A stretch of DNA of 64,000 nt from Fibrella forsythiae (lineage in GTDB: Bacteria > Bacteroidota > Bacteroidia > Cytophagales > Spirosomataceae), in assembly GCF_017353175.1 (NCBI RefSeq), contig NZ_JAFMYW010000004.1, positions 496,001 through 560,000 of the forward strand, read 5' to 3'. Each line of letters begins with the position of its first letter. The stretch's first letter is position 1. A program made the position numbers and the translations under genes. Shown here piece after piece: positions 47,061 to 55,861 of the stretch. The notes beneath the pieces were generated by a model. It saw only the letters and a program-made list of their open reading frames with translations, searched no databases and had not been told where the DNA came from.

Positions 47061-48425
47061 ATGCTCTCCCAATTCATCCAACATATCACCGGCGCGGCGA
47101 ATCCGGCGGCGGCACTTAAAACGGTTACGGCCCCTGTACTAACGACAACGTCGACATCCGCACCCGCGCCCTTATCAACGACTGATTCGACGGCACCAGC
47201 GTTACGCACGGTAAAGCTGATCATGGTAACGGCGGCCAACAACAACAAGTATTACGAAATGCACGAAACCGCCTCAGGTACGTTCACCGTCAGCTATGGC
47301 CGCGTGGGTGGTTCAGTCAGTACGGCAACGTACCCAATGGATCAGTGGGACAAGAAGTTTCGCGAGAAAGTGGCGAAAGGCTATGTTGACCAGACGCATC
47401 TATACGCCGATAAACCCGCTATGACCAGCACCGATTCCATCGAGAACGATCAGGTACGTGCCCTGATGGCCAAACTGATGGAATACGCCAACCAGTCGAT
47501 CTTTCAGAATTACGTGGTATCGGCGCAACAGGTGACCAAACAGCAGGTCGACGCGGCGCAGCAATTGCTAAACGAACTGGCCACGCTGATCGACGCGAGA
47601 CTTGACGTGAGCCGGTATAATGATAAGCTGCTCAGTCTGTTCAAAACAATTCCACGAAAAATGGGGAAGGTAAGTCAACACCTTGTCCCACAAAGTCCAC
47701 AAGCACCGGGTGATCTGCAAACCCTCCGCGACCGACTCGCCGCCGAGCAAGACACCCTCGATGTGATGCGGAGTCAGGTTGAGTTGAACCAGCCAAAGTC
47801 CGATGCCAACAGCCCCGAGCAAGCCCCACCTTCACTGCTCAACTCACTGGGTCTGACTATGGAACCCGTTACTGATGATCGCGTACTGACCCTGATCAAG
47901 CGGATGATGGGCGACGATGCCGCCAAGTTCGATGCAGCGTTTGCTGTGCAACAGGCTCGTACACAGGCTGCTTTCGTGAAACACATGTCGACGGCTAAAA
48001 CGCCGAAGACGCAATTGCTCTGGCATGGGAGTCGCTCTGAAAACTGGCTCTCTATTTTGAAAAGTGGGTTAGTGCTTCGCCCGACCAACGCAATCATTAC
48101 CGGAAAAATGTTTGGCTACGGCATCTACTTCGCCGATCAATTCAGCAAATCGCTCAACTACACCTCGCTGAGCGGCTCATTCTGGGCGGGTGGACAGCAG
48201 CGCGAAGCGTATTTAGCTATCTATGAAGTACATGTTGGCAAGCAGTTTGTAGTACGCCAACATGAGGGCTGGCATTGTACCCTGACGGGCGATGTGCTGG
48301 CAAAACGCAACCCAAGTCTCGACTCGGTCTATGCTCAACGTGGCAAAAGCCTGTTAAAGAACGAATTCATTGTCTATAATCAGGATCAGAGTACAATCCG
48401 GTATCTGGTCCGCGTGAAACTGTAA
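47061..48425 (+). CDS. WGR-domain poly(ADP-ribose) polymerase-like ADP-ribosyltransferase
   Basis: 454 residues. A Ala/Thr/Ser-rich N-terminus leads into a WGR domain (about 52-110) with YYEMHETASGTFTVSYGRVG. A helical PARP-regulatory-like region (about 130-230) and a charged linker follow. The catalytic domain ends the protein. The diagnostic H-Y-E triad is present: His322 in LLWHGSRSENW, Tyr356 in GYGIYFADQFSKSLNY and Glu435 in LLKNEFIVYN. That is the arrangement of polymer-forming eukaryotic PARP1. Bacterial PARPs are rare and few are studied. It sits in an operon diverging from a WYL regulator, which suggests a DNA-damage or phage-response role; the target is unknown. Confidence 0.9.
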   Translation: MLSQFIQHITGAANPAAALKTVTAPVLTTTSTSAPAPLSTTDSTAPALRTVKLIMVTAANNNKYYEMHETASGTFTVSYGRVGGSVSTATYPMDQWDKKFREKVAKGYVDQTHLYADKPAMTSTDSIENDQVRALMAKLMEYANQSIFQNYVVSAQQVTKQQVDAAQQLLNELATLIDARLDVSRYNDKLLSLFKTIPRKMGKVSQHLVPQSPQAPGDLQTLRDRLAAEQDTLDVMRSQVELNQPKSDANSPEQAPPSLLNSLGLTMEPVTDDRVLTLIKRMMGDDAAKFDAAFAVQQARTQAAFVKHMSTAKTPKTQLLWHGSRSENWLSILKSGLVLRPTNAIITGKMFGYGIYFADQFSKSLNYTSLSGSFWAGGQQREAYLAIYEVHVGKQFVVRQHEGWHCTLTGDVLAKRNPSLDSVYAQRGKSLLKNEFIVYNQDQSTIRYLVRVKL

Positions 48426-48446
48426 CAACCTAAACAGCTGAGAATC

Positions 48447-48749
48447 ATGAAACTGAAAACACTGAACCGGCAGTCTGTACGCATGGCAGCCACGCTATTA
48501 ATGCTGGCGGAAGGAAGCACGACGACCCTAAACGTCAAGTTATATCTCCGCGACCGGGGTTTCCGGGCGGGTCAATCTGAAGTATCGTCGTGGCTGTTTC
48601 GCATCGCCACCCGCGAACGCTGGACCATTAATGATAACGGCACGTTTCGTGTGTATTATTTTCCAAACTTCATGGGTTTGCCTCTGTCGGGTGGTAGCAC
48701 CATCGACCGCGTTGCATCACACCGCAGCAGCGGACCTGCACTTAGCTAA
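48447..48749 (+). CDS. Small basic protein after the PARP gene
   Basis: 100 residues, 21 bp after the PARP stop and probably in the same operon. It is basic, with RQSVRMAATLLMLAEGSTTTLN, KLYLRDRGFRAGQSEVSSWLFRIA and NGTFRVYYFP. The helix pattern could be a winged helix-like DNA-binding fold, but I recognise no family. It may be a nucleic-acid-binding partner of the PARP. A Ser/His-rich tail ends the protein. Confidence 0.6.
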   Translation: MKLKTLNRQSVRMAATLLMLAEGSTTTLNVKLYLRDRGFRAGQSEVSSWLFRIATRERWTINDNGTFRVYYFPNFMGLPLSGGSTIDRVASHRSSGPALS

Positions 48750-48750
48750 A

Positions 48751-48820
48751 ATAGAGCCACTAAAAAGCTTCGCGCTACGTGCCCTTCGACCGCAGCGCGA
48801 AGCTTTTTTAGTGGCTCTAT
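48751..48820. terminator. Bidirectional hairpin between PARP operon and eutC
   Basis: ATAGAGCCACTAAAAAGCTT plus CGCGCT (48751-48776) pairs with 48794-48820 with one extra T. It separates converging genes. Confidence 0.8.
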
Positions 48821-48857
48821 TCTATGAGAAATCCCTGCTCTGTCTTCTCCTCTGTAT

Positions 48858-49601
48858 TTAACTCTCTATTATGCCGCCCATCTCGTCTTTCAGCTCTACG
48901 CCGGAGAGTTTGCGGGTTTTCATCTCGGTGAGCAGATATAGTAGCTTTTGTGTCGCAAACTCGTAGGGCATACCTTCGGGGCGGATGTTTGACACACAGT
49001 TGCGCGATTCATCCGTCAGGCCGGGGCGGGGGGCGTAGGTGAGATAAGCCCCCATACTGTCGGGAGACGTCAGGCCGGGGCGTTCGCCAATGAGCATCAG
49101 GGTAACGCTGGCTTTCAGGGCGTGGGCTACCTCATCGGCAATGGCCACGCGGCCCTGCTGCACCAGACAGATCGGCGCCAGTGACCAGCCCTGCGCCACT
49201 AATTCCGGCACCAATTGGGTTAATAGCGGTATCACGTGCGTGTTGATCGCTGTGGCAGATAACCCATCGGCAATAACAATAGAAAGATCAGCGGGGCGTG
49301 TGCTTAGGGTTTTTAGCCGAAGCCACGAATCGGCCTCCAGTCGTCGGCCCTGATCGGGGCGTTGCAGGTACGTTTTGCGATCCATTGCCTGACTCTGCAG
49401 CAATACGGGCCGGGGCTGAATGCGATCTATATCAGCCAGAAGCCGTCCCGTTTCCAGTGTCGAATACACTGCATCGCGCGCACGGGCATGATCGAGCTGG
49501 AAATCGAGCAGGGCGCGCGTTGGCAGGCTATGCCCGGTACGCCCGCGTGCGATTCGGGCAGCGGTATAGGTTTGCAGAAAATCCCACGGGTCGGTTTGCA
49601 T
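48858..49601 (-). CDS. eutC: Ethanolamine ammonia-lyase small subunit
   Basis: 247 residues. With EutB it forms the adenosylcobalamin-dependent enzyme that converts ethanolamine to acetaldehyde and ammonia. Family marks are ARIARGRTGHSLPT near the start, LQRPDQGRRL, VIADGLSATA and RPGLTSPDSMGAYLTY, followed by DESRNCVSNIRPEGM with the Cys/Asn region. It lies 13 bp after the DUF4377 lipoprotein gene and is the last gene of the eutB-DUF4377-eutC set. No microcompartment shell gene is present in the window. Confidence 0.93.
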   Translation of the reverse strand: MQTDPWDFLQTYTAARIARGRTGHSLPTRALLDFQLDHARARDAVYSTLETGRLLADIDRIQPRPVLLQSQAMDRKTYLQRPDQGRRLEADSWLRLKTLSTRPADLSIVIADGLSATAINTHVIPLLTQLVPELVAQGWSLAPICLVQQGRVAIADEVAHALKASVTLMLIGERPGLTSPDSMGAYLTYAPRPGLTDESRNCVSNIRPEGMPYEFATQKLLYLLTEMKTRKLSGVELKDEMGGIIES

Positions 49602-49614
49602 TATATACTACGTG

Positions 49615-49947
49615 TTATGGCTTACGCTTACTGATCTCTTTAACCAGCCAGTAGTCATAGCCAGGCCCATCCATTGGTGGATTTTCTATCTGTTTACGAA
49701 TTACCAGTACCTCATACTCGTGGCCTTCTTGATATACAAACCCTTGAATGTAACCGTAGAAGTATTGCCAGTTGGGTGAGTCATTTTCCTGAACCTGCAG
49801 GCATTTCCGGGGAAAGGGCCCGTTGCAGTCTTTCGTCGAGCTGGCGATTTTCAGCGTAATAAACTCTGGATTGACTGGCTCCTTTCCACATGAAAAAACG
49901 GTTATCAGAAGAAGCCATAAAGTAGACAAGCCTATAGCGCGTTTCAT
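49615..49947 (-). CDS. DUF4377-like lipoprotein between eutB and eutC
   Basis: 110 residues from the ATG at 49947; earlier in-frame codons overlap eutB and look non-coding. The signal peptide has a lipobox (ITVFSCGK). The mature part has EPVNPEFITLKIASS, a CNGPF..CLQV Cys pair, the NWQYFYGYIQGFVYQEGHEYEVLV core and an ending DYWLVKEISKRKP, as in DUF4377 lipoproteins. It is unusual to find a lipoprotein inside the eutBC pair; spacings of 11 and 13 bp imply co-translation. Its link to ethanolamine use is unknown. Confidence 0.8.
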   Translation of the reverse strand: MKRAIGLSTLWLLLITVFSCGKEPVNPEFITLKIASSTKDCNGPFPRKCLQVQENDSPNWQYFYGYIQGFVYQEGHEYEVLVIRKQIENPPMDGPGYDYWLVKEISKRKP

Positions 49948-49958
49948 AAACGAGTAGG

Positions 49959-51332
49959 TCAGGAAGTTGATAACAGTTTGACGACCTGATGACCCAATTG
50001 AACTGGTTGTAGTTGTAGCCGTTCGTTCATAATTCCCATTTTCTGTAACCACAACTCGAACTCTGGCGCAGGCCGCAGTTGAAGCACTTGCCGAACGTAC
50101 TGCGCATCGTGAAAACTGGTGCTTTGGTAGTGTAGCATCACGTCGTCGGCACCGGGCAGGCCCATTACGAAGGTGACGCCCGCCGCACCGAGCAACGTCA
50201 GGAGCGTATCCATATCATCCTGATCGGCTTCGGCGTGGTTGGTGTAGCATACATCGACACCCATGGGCAAGCCAAGCAGTTTTCCGCAGAAGTGATCTTC
50301 CAGGCCCGCCCTGATGATCTGCTTGCCATCGTAGAGATATTCGGGACCGATGAACCCAACCACCGAATTGACCAGCAGCGGATCGAACGCCCGCGCTACG
50401 GCGTAGGCCCGAACCTCGCAGGTTTGCTGATCGACACCGTGATGGGCATTGGCCGATAGGGCACTCCCCTGCCCCGTTTCAAAATACATCACGTTTTGTC
50501 CCACGGTACCCCGCCCCAACGCCAAGGTGGCTTCGTAGCCTTCGCGTAAAAGGGCTAGATCGACGCCGAATGACCGGTTCACGGCTTCGGTACCGCCGAT
50601 ACTCTGAAACGCCAGATCGACCGGTGCGCCTTGCTCAATGGCGCGAATGGTAGTGGTCAGGTGGCTCAGTACGCAGGTTTGGGTAGGAATGGCCAGCCGC
50701 TCACGTACCTGATCGAGCATACGAAGCAGGTTGATCGTGGCAGGTACGTTGTCGGTAGCCGGGTTCACGCCAATTACTGCGTCGCCCGACCCGTAGCAGA
50801 GACCGTCGATGAGGCTGGCCGTGATGCCACGCAGATCGTCGGTTGGGTGGTTGGGCTGAAGGCGCGTGTGAAAATGACCGGGACCACCCAGCGTATTTCG
50901 AAACCGGGTAACGACATGGCAGTTTCGGGCCACACTGATCATGTCCTGATTGCGCATCAGTTTCGATACGGCAGCGACCATTTCGGGGGTTAAGCCCCAA
51001 TGCAGGCTCGTCAAGTGAGCTGGTTCGGCCGCCAGCAGATGATCGCGCAGATCGCCAACGGTGAGGTGACGGATCGGCGCAAAAGCGGCGGTATCGTGCG
51101 TATCGATGATCAGGCGGGTCACTTCATCCTGTTCGTAGGGAATGACGTCTTCGTTGAGGAACGTACCCAGCGGCAAGTCGGCCAGGGCCATTTGCGCCGC
51201 CACCCGCTCTTCGGCCGACGACGCCACCAGGCCAGCCAGTTCATCGCCCGCCCGCCGGGGCGACGCGCGCGCCAGCAGCGTTTTCAGATCAGCGAAAGTG
51301 TAGGTACGTTGCCCAACGGTGTGGCGATACAT
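49959..51332 (-). CDS. eutB: Ethanolamine ammonia-lyase large subunit
   Basis: 457 residues from the ATG at 51332, whose MYRHTVGQRTYTF matches the family start; a further upstream in-frame start at 51383 adds 17 odd residues. EutB binds substrate and, with EutC, adenosylcobalamin. Visible marks are GLTPEMVAAVSKLMRNQD, VTRFRNTLG, SLIDGLCYGSGDAVIGVNP, YFETGQGSALSANAHHG, and YTNHAEADQDDMDTLLTLL. It opens the transcription unit. I looked for a cobalamin riboswitch in the upstream gap (51333-51595) and saw none. Confidence 0.94.
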   Translation of the reverse strand: MYRHTVGQRTYTFADLKTLLARASPRRAGDELAGLVASSAEERVAAQMALADLPLGTFLNEDVIPYEQDEVTRLIIDTHDTAAFAPIRHLTVGDLRDHLLAAEPAHLTSLHWGLTPEMVAAVSKLMRNQDMISVARNCHVVTRFRNTLGGPGHFHTRLQPNHPTDDLRGITASLIDGLCYGSGDAVIGVNPATDNVPATINLLRMLDQVRERLAIPTQTCVLSHLTTTIRAIEQGAPVDLAFQSIGGTEAVNRSFGVDLALLREGYEATLALGRGTVGQNVMYFETGQGSALSANAHHGVDQQTCEVRAYAVARAFDPLLVNSVVGFIGPEYLYDGKQIIRAGLEDHFCGKLLGLPMGVDVCYTNHAEADQDDMDTLLTLLGAAGVTFVMGLPGADDVMLHYQSTSFHDAQYVRQVLQLRPAPEFELWLQKMGIMNERLQLQPVQLGHQVVKLLSTS

Positions 51333-51595
51333 GCAGTTTAGTTGCGAGTAGTTTTGATACTGATTTTTCAGTCGAACGACCAATTGAACGCCTGTAATTT
51401 AAACCAATCACTTCAATTAGGCAGGTGCTTTTCCCTCAGCCACGATATAACCGCCAGCTTTACTTACGTAGCCCCGGTACGGCAAAGTGACCATTCTTAA
51501 CTAGTCATTACATTATTCGAGTAATTTCTATAAAAAATCACAGCACTATGCCTCGAATAGGTTAAACTGCTATCAATAAATCAAACACTTAAGTT

Positions 51596-53209
51596 ATGAA
51601 AAGAAGAATATTAGGATTCGTATTGCTACTGGCAGTCATGTCTGCATGTATGGACCACAGAGATGTGGGTGACCCCCCCACACCGACTGTGGATGGTTCA
51701 GTGTCGTTGAAATCGGTTGCTACATTTCCCATTGCCTTAGCGGCTAATAATGGGACTTTCTTAACCGATGTCACCTCATCTTCAATAATAAAGAGGGACT
51801 TCAATGGCATGACGTTTGAGAATGAAATGAAAAACAGTTCCCTCGTCAGCAGTTCCGGGAGGTATAATTTCACAACGGCCGATGCCATGTTAGCTGCAGC
51901 GCAAGCAGCTAACATTCAAGTTCATGCGCACGTGTTGGCCTGGCACTCGCAGACACAGGGCACATACTACAGAAGCATTCTGAGTGCTGCCCGTCCAAGC
52001 GATATAAACCTGGTTCAAAATCCTGGTTTTGAAAACAAAGTTGCGGCTGGCTTTGCTAATTTCACCATCCTGAATACCGGTAATCCTGCCGGAACGGCTA
52101 CAATAACGGCAGGTTCGGGCGCAGCAGAAGTACACTCCGGTACCAGCTCCATGAAAGTAGTCAATCCTACTGCTTACACGACAGAGCAATGGCGGGTGCA
52201 GGTGGCTACTGATCCTATTCCGCTTACGGTGGGTAAACAATACCAGATAAGCTATTGGGTAAAAGCCGCCTCTGCCAATGGTTCCATAAGGCTCTCAACT
52301 CAACCAACCGCCCAGTATCAGTCAGATCAGACGATAGGTACTGCCTGGCAGCAGGTAACCTGGCTCATCACCGCCAACGATGCGCAAACCCGTATTGTGT
52401 TTGACATGGGACGCAACATCAATACCTATTATATCGATGATGTAAGTGTCAATGAATTGATTACTCCCACTGGCTCCACCAACAATTATGCAAAAGTGGA
52501 TAGTCTGCTCAAAACAACGATACAACAGATCGCCGGGCATTTTAAAGGAAAAGTGCGCAGCTGGGATGTGATCAATGAAATGTTTTCTGACGGCCCTGCC
52601 GGGGCTATTAGAAACAACACGAATACCGCCAATGCTACCGCCGGTGATGTTTTTGTATGGAGCAACTACTTAGGCCGTGATTTTGGGGTAAAAGCGTTCA
52701 AGTATGCCGCCGAAGCTGATCCGGGAGCTAAGTTGTTTATCAACGATTACAACCTCGAGTCTTCTACTGCCAAGCTGGACTCACTGCTTGCCTACGTGGC
52801 AGAAATCAGAAGTAAGGGCGCCAAAGTGGACGGTATAGGCACTCAGATGCACATCAGCATCAATACCAATAAGGCTCAGATAGATACCCATTTCAGGAAA
52901 ATGGCGGCTACTGGTTTATTGGTTCATATTTCTGAACTGGATATAGGCGTTAATACCACCAATGCGACGAGCCTGGTGTTGACGGATGCATTAGAAACTA
53001 CTCAGGCTGAAATGTACAATTATGTCGTCATGTCCTACATGCGCAATGTACCTAAATCACAGCGTCACGGCATAACTATTTGGGGGTTGTTGGATAACCA
53101 AAGCTGGCGATATAGAAATGGAGCAGATTACCCACTTCTGTATAAGTCGACCGGCGTAAAAAAGAAAGCATATCAGGCCGTACTGACTGCCTTGCAATCT
53201 GGATTATAG
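51596..53209 (+). CDS. GH10 endo-beta-1,4-xylanase with inserted carbohydrate-binding module
   Basis: 537 residues with a lipobox-like MSACMD, so probably a lipoprotein. The first part of the GH10 barrel (to about residue 125, with VHAHVLAWHSQ) is interrupted by a CBM4/9-like sandwich (about 138-288: NLVQNPGFENK to YYIDDVSVNEL). The barrel resumes with the acid/base Glu328 in DVINEMF and nucleophile Glu447 in HISELDIG, then ITIWGLLDNQSWR. This interrupted layout is known from Bacteroidota xylan-utilisation enzymes. It cuts xylan internally. It looks richer in A and T than its neighbours and stands alone, so lateral gain is possible. Confidence 0.92.
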   Translation: MKRRILGFVLLLAVMSACMDHRDVGDPPTPTVDGSVSLKSVATFPIALAANNGTFLTDVTSSSIIKRDFNGMTFENEMKNSSLVSSSGRYNFTTADAMLAAAQAANIQVHAHVLAWHSQTQGTYYRSILSAARPSDINLVQNPGFENKVAAGFANFTILNTGNPAGTATITAGSGAAEVHSGTSSMKVVNPTAYTTEQWRVQVATDPIPLTVGKQYQISYWVKAASANGSIRLSTQPTAQYQSDQTIGTAWQQVTWLITANDAQTRIVFDMGRNINTYYIDDVSVNELITPTGSTNNYAKVDSLLKTTIQQIAGHFKGKVRSWDVINEMFSDGPAGAIRNNTNTANATAGDVFVWSNYLGRDFGVKAFKYAAEADPGAKLFINDYNLESSTAKLDSLLAYVAEIRSKGAKVDGIGTQMHISINTNKAQIDTHFRKMAATGLLVHISELDIGVNTTNATSLVLTDALETTQAEMYNYVVMSYMRNVPKSQRHGITIWGLLDNQSWRYRNGADYPLLYKSTGVKKKAYQAVLTALQSGL

Positions 53210-53290
53210 TCAGGCGATGTCGGGTTTATGGTGACGGATCAGTGTTGGGTCCATAACCGTAAAGAAGTCCTCGAAGAATCATAAAAGTAC

Positions 53291-53369
53291 ACAGGTCTGG
53301 TCAGTCATGCGGGTACGTTTGGGAGCCTCTCACGCTCTAAAACGTATCCGCATGACTGACCAGACCTGT
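53291..53369. repeat. Long inverted repeat after the GH10 gene
   Basis: ACAGGTCTGGTCAGTCATGC (53291-53310) and the following bases pair with the complement ending at 53369, with two single-base differences, around a loop of about 20 bases. Confidence 0.85.
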
Positions 53370-53454
53370 TTATATGCCTTTGGCCTGCGCCCGAAACAAA
53401 GAATCCTGCTAATCTTGTACATCTGAAACATCGTAGCGCTGTCAAAAAAAACTG

Positions 53455-54735
53455 ATGAAGATTTCCTGGCGAACGGCCTGTGCGTTAGTTATCTCCAATA
53501 TGGTGGGCACGGGCGTCTTTACCAGCCTGGGCTTTCAGCTGGCCGTGGTGCAAAACACCTGGTCGATCGTGCTGCTGTGGGTACTGGGCGGCGTATTGGC
53601 CCTGATTGGTGCCTTCACCTTTGCCGAACTGGGCACGCATTACGCCCACGAAAATGGCGGCGACTACGTATTCATATCCAAAGGCCTACATCCCTTTCTG
53701 GGTTATCTGTCGGCCTGGGTGTCGCTGGTGGGCGGGTTTGCAGCGCCGGTGGCTATTGCGGGGAAAGCCATGGAATCGTACCTCGCCCCGTTCGGAATCC
53801 CGAATTTGCGACTCCTGACGGTCGTGTTAGTGTTGTTAATCGGGCTACTGCACTCGTTCAGCCTGCGACAGAGCAGTGTATTCCAAAACGTAACTACGCT
53901 GGTCAAAATTGGCTTTATCGCGGCCATTCTGGCGATTGGTGTGTTCGTCGCAGCTATTCCCGGCAATGCATTGCGGTGGGATACCAGCTACCAGGCCGAA
54001 GTCTTTACGTCGCCCTTCGCGGTGTCGCTGCTGTATGTTACTTACGCTTACACGGGCTGGAATGCGGCGGCTTACATCGTGGCCGAGATTCGTGATCCGC
54101 GCCGGAATCTGCCCCGTGCGTTGCTGCTGGGTACGTTGGGCGTAGCGGTTATCTATGTTAGCCTGCAGTTGGTGCTGCTCAAATTTGCGTCTGTAGCGCA
54201 GTTACAGGGGCAGGTCGATGTGGCGGTTATTTCGCTGGGCGGCACCCCGCTGGCAAACGTGTTAGGTACGTCGGGCGGGCGGTGGGTCAGCGCGGGCATT
54301 GCCTTTCAGCTGATTGCTACCATGAGTTCATACGTCTGGATAGGCGGACGGGTGACGCAACGCATGGCGCAGGATTTTCCGCTCTGGCACTTTTTCGGGA
54401 AGCAGTCGGCGCAGCAGATCCCGGTGCGGGCTATCTGGCTACAAGTGGGCATTACGCTGCTGCTGCTGTTCTCGGGTACGTTGGAACAGGTCTTGCTCTG
54501 CACCTCGTTTGTGCTGCAACTGATGGGTACATTGGCGGTGGCCAGTCTGCTACGTACCCCCCGCCAACCCGGCGATTTCCCAAGTCCATGGCGGCCGTGG
54601 CTGCAATGGGCCTACATCACATTCAGCCTGTTTGTGCTGGGATTCATCCTGACCGACCGCCCCCGCGAAAGCCTGATCGGACTGGCGGTGGTGGCGGTGG
54701 GTGGTGCAACGTATTGGCTCAGGCCGGGTCGATGA
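53455..54735 (+). CDS. APC-family amino acid/amine permease
   Basis: 426 residues with about 12 transmembrane helices. Marks of the APC superfamily: the N-terminal SNMVGTGVFTSLGF (helix 1 unwound substrate region), LTFAELG-like FTFAELGTHYAHENGGDYVF, and GWNAAAYIVAEIRDPRRNLPRAL. It could carry an amine such as ethanolamine given the nearby eut genes, or an amino acid. It is on the opposite strand from eutBC and separated from it by the GH10 gene, so a functional link is weak. A dispersed inverted repeat follows the stop. Confidence 0.88.
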   Translation: MKISWRTACALVISNMVGTGVFTSLGFQLAVVQNTWSIVLLWVLGGVLALIGAFTFAELGTHYAHENGGDYVFISKGLHPFLGYLSAWVSLVGGFAAPVAIAGKAMESYLAPFGIPNLRLLTVVLVLLIGLLHSFSLRQSSVFQNVTTLVKIGFIAAILAIGVFVAAIPGNALRWDTSYQAEVFTSPFAVSLLYVTYAYTGWNAAAYIVAEIRDPRRNLPRALLLGTLGVAVIYVSLQLVLLKFASVAQLQGQVDVAVISLGGTPLANVLGTSGGRWVSAGIAFQLIATMSSYVWIGGRVTQRMAQDFPLWHFFGKQSAQQIPVRAIWLQVGITLLLLFSGTLEQVLLCTSFVLQLMGTLAVASLLRTPRQPGDFPSPWRPWLQWAYITFSLFVLGFILTDRPRESLIGLAVVAVGGATYWLRPGR

Positions 54736-54747
54736 AGTCCTATTTTA

Positions 54748-54855
54748 AGTCCTCATCCTTCAGTCCTCTGTTGCTTCGCTTCTCAACGAGGATGGTGATC
54801 TAGCAGCGCCACAGAGGGCCGAAGACAGAAGACTGAGGACACAGGCTGAAGACAG
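54748..54855. repeat. Imperfect intergenic inverted repeat (family A, copy 2)
   Basis: Contains CAGTCCTCTGTTGCTTCGC on the left and GAAGACAGAAGACTGAGGAC on the right, matching words of the repeat at 16578-16668. The arms are more diverged than in copy 1. Confidence 0.6.
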
Positions 54856-54966
54856 TCTTTTATCCATTCGTTAAGATTCTCTGCCTAAACCATAAGGTCT
54901 ATAGTTTGTCAATAGGTATATGCCTGCGTAGTAAATCGCGGCTCTGTTCACTAAATAGACTCAACC

Positions 54967-55725
54967 ATGAATCGTTTTTCAATCATACTGTCGGGGTTAT
55001 TGATAACTACTTCGACGTTGACTCAAGCCCAGACCACGGGTAGTCTTCCACAAGCTCTGCTTGAGCTTATTGGTTCTGTTACACTCTCAGACGCGCAGGT
55101 AGTCGAGGCGTCGAAACAGGCCGTGCAACAGATGGACGCCCAAAACCCGGTGGCTGGCCCCAGCGACCCCTATACCGTTCGTCTGAATAAGATTGTTGCT
55201 CGTCATCATACCATTAGCGGCATTCCGGTCAACTACAAAGTGTACCTGACCAAAGACGTGAATGCCTTTGCTACAGCCGATGGCAGCGTTCGGGTGTTCA
55301 AAGGCCTCATGGATATCATGACTGATCAGGAAGTGCTGGCGGTCATGGGGCACGAGATGGGGCACGTGGTCAATAAAGACTCGCGCGATGGTATGAAAGC
55401 CGCCCTCCGCCGGTCGGCCGTTCGTGATGGACTAGCTTCCCGTTCGGGAGCCGTTGGTCAGGTAGCCCGGTCGCAGTTCGGTGCGGCAGCTGATTACCTG
55501 CTCGGTGCCAAATTCAGTCGGCAACAGGAAACGGAAGCCGACGATTTCAGCTACCAGTTTCTGAAGAAAAACGGGTACAACGTACTGTCACTGGCCACTT
55601 CATTCGAGAAACTCGCCAAGCTTGGCGGCAGTGGTGGCCCCGAATTTATTTCCGACCACCCCGACAGCGCCAAACGCGCCAAACGCGTTCGTGACCGCGC
55701 CCGCCAGGATGGGCTCGCGAGGTAA
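54967..55725 (+). CDS. Exported M48-family zinc metallopeptidase
   Basis: 252 residues with a signal peptide ending in LTQAQ. The zinc motif is VMGHEMGHVV (two His and the catalytic Glu), and the third ligand Glu is in RQQETEADDFSYQF, as in the LoiP/BepA-like M48 group. The tail has SDHPDSAKRAKRVRDRA, the family's HP-S-x-x-R motif. Likely periplasmic quality control of outer-membrane proteins. It is single and converges on an acyl-CoA dehydrogenase gene with a shared terminator between. Confidence 0.92.
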   Translation: MNRFSIILSGLLITTSTLTQAQTTGSLPQALLELIGSVTLSDAQVVEASKQAVQQMDAQNPVAGPSDPYTVRLNKIVARHHTISGIPVNYKVYLTKDVNAFATADGSVRVFKGLMDIMTDQEVLAVMGHEMGHVVNKDSRDGMKAALRRSAVRDGLASRSGAVGQVARSQFGAAADYLLGAKFSRQQETEADDFSYQFLKKNGYNVLSLATSFEKLAKLGGSGGPEFISDHPDSAKRAKRVRDRARQDGLAR

Positions 55726-55782
55726 AAGCTGGCTATGTATCAGGGCATTGCGGTACAATTACCGTTCACCCCCCGGCACACA

Positions 55783-55815
55783 AAAAAGCCGTTCCTGAAC
55801 CAGGAACGGCTTTTT
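55783..55815. terminator. Bidirectional Rho-independent terminator
   Basis: AAAAAGCCGTTCCTG (55783-55797) pairs perfectly with CAGGAACGGCTTTTT (55801-55815) around AAC. The A and T runs work on both strands, fitting the converging genes. Confidence 0.95.
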
Positions 55816-55861
55816 GATTCTTCAGTTGTTGTAAAAAGCGTAATTAGCGACGTGCAGCCAC

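Noticed and set aside
51333-51595. Possible cobalamin riboswitch ahead of eutB
   Set aside because: No B12-box-like conserved segment or suitable stem set could be found on the minus strand.
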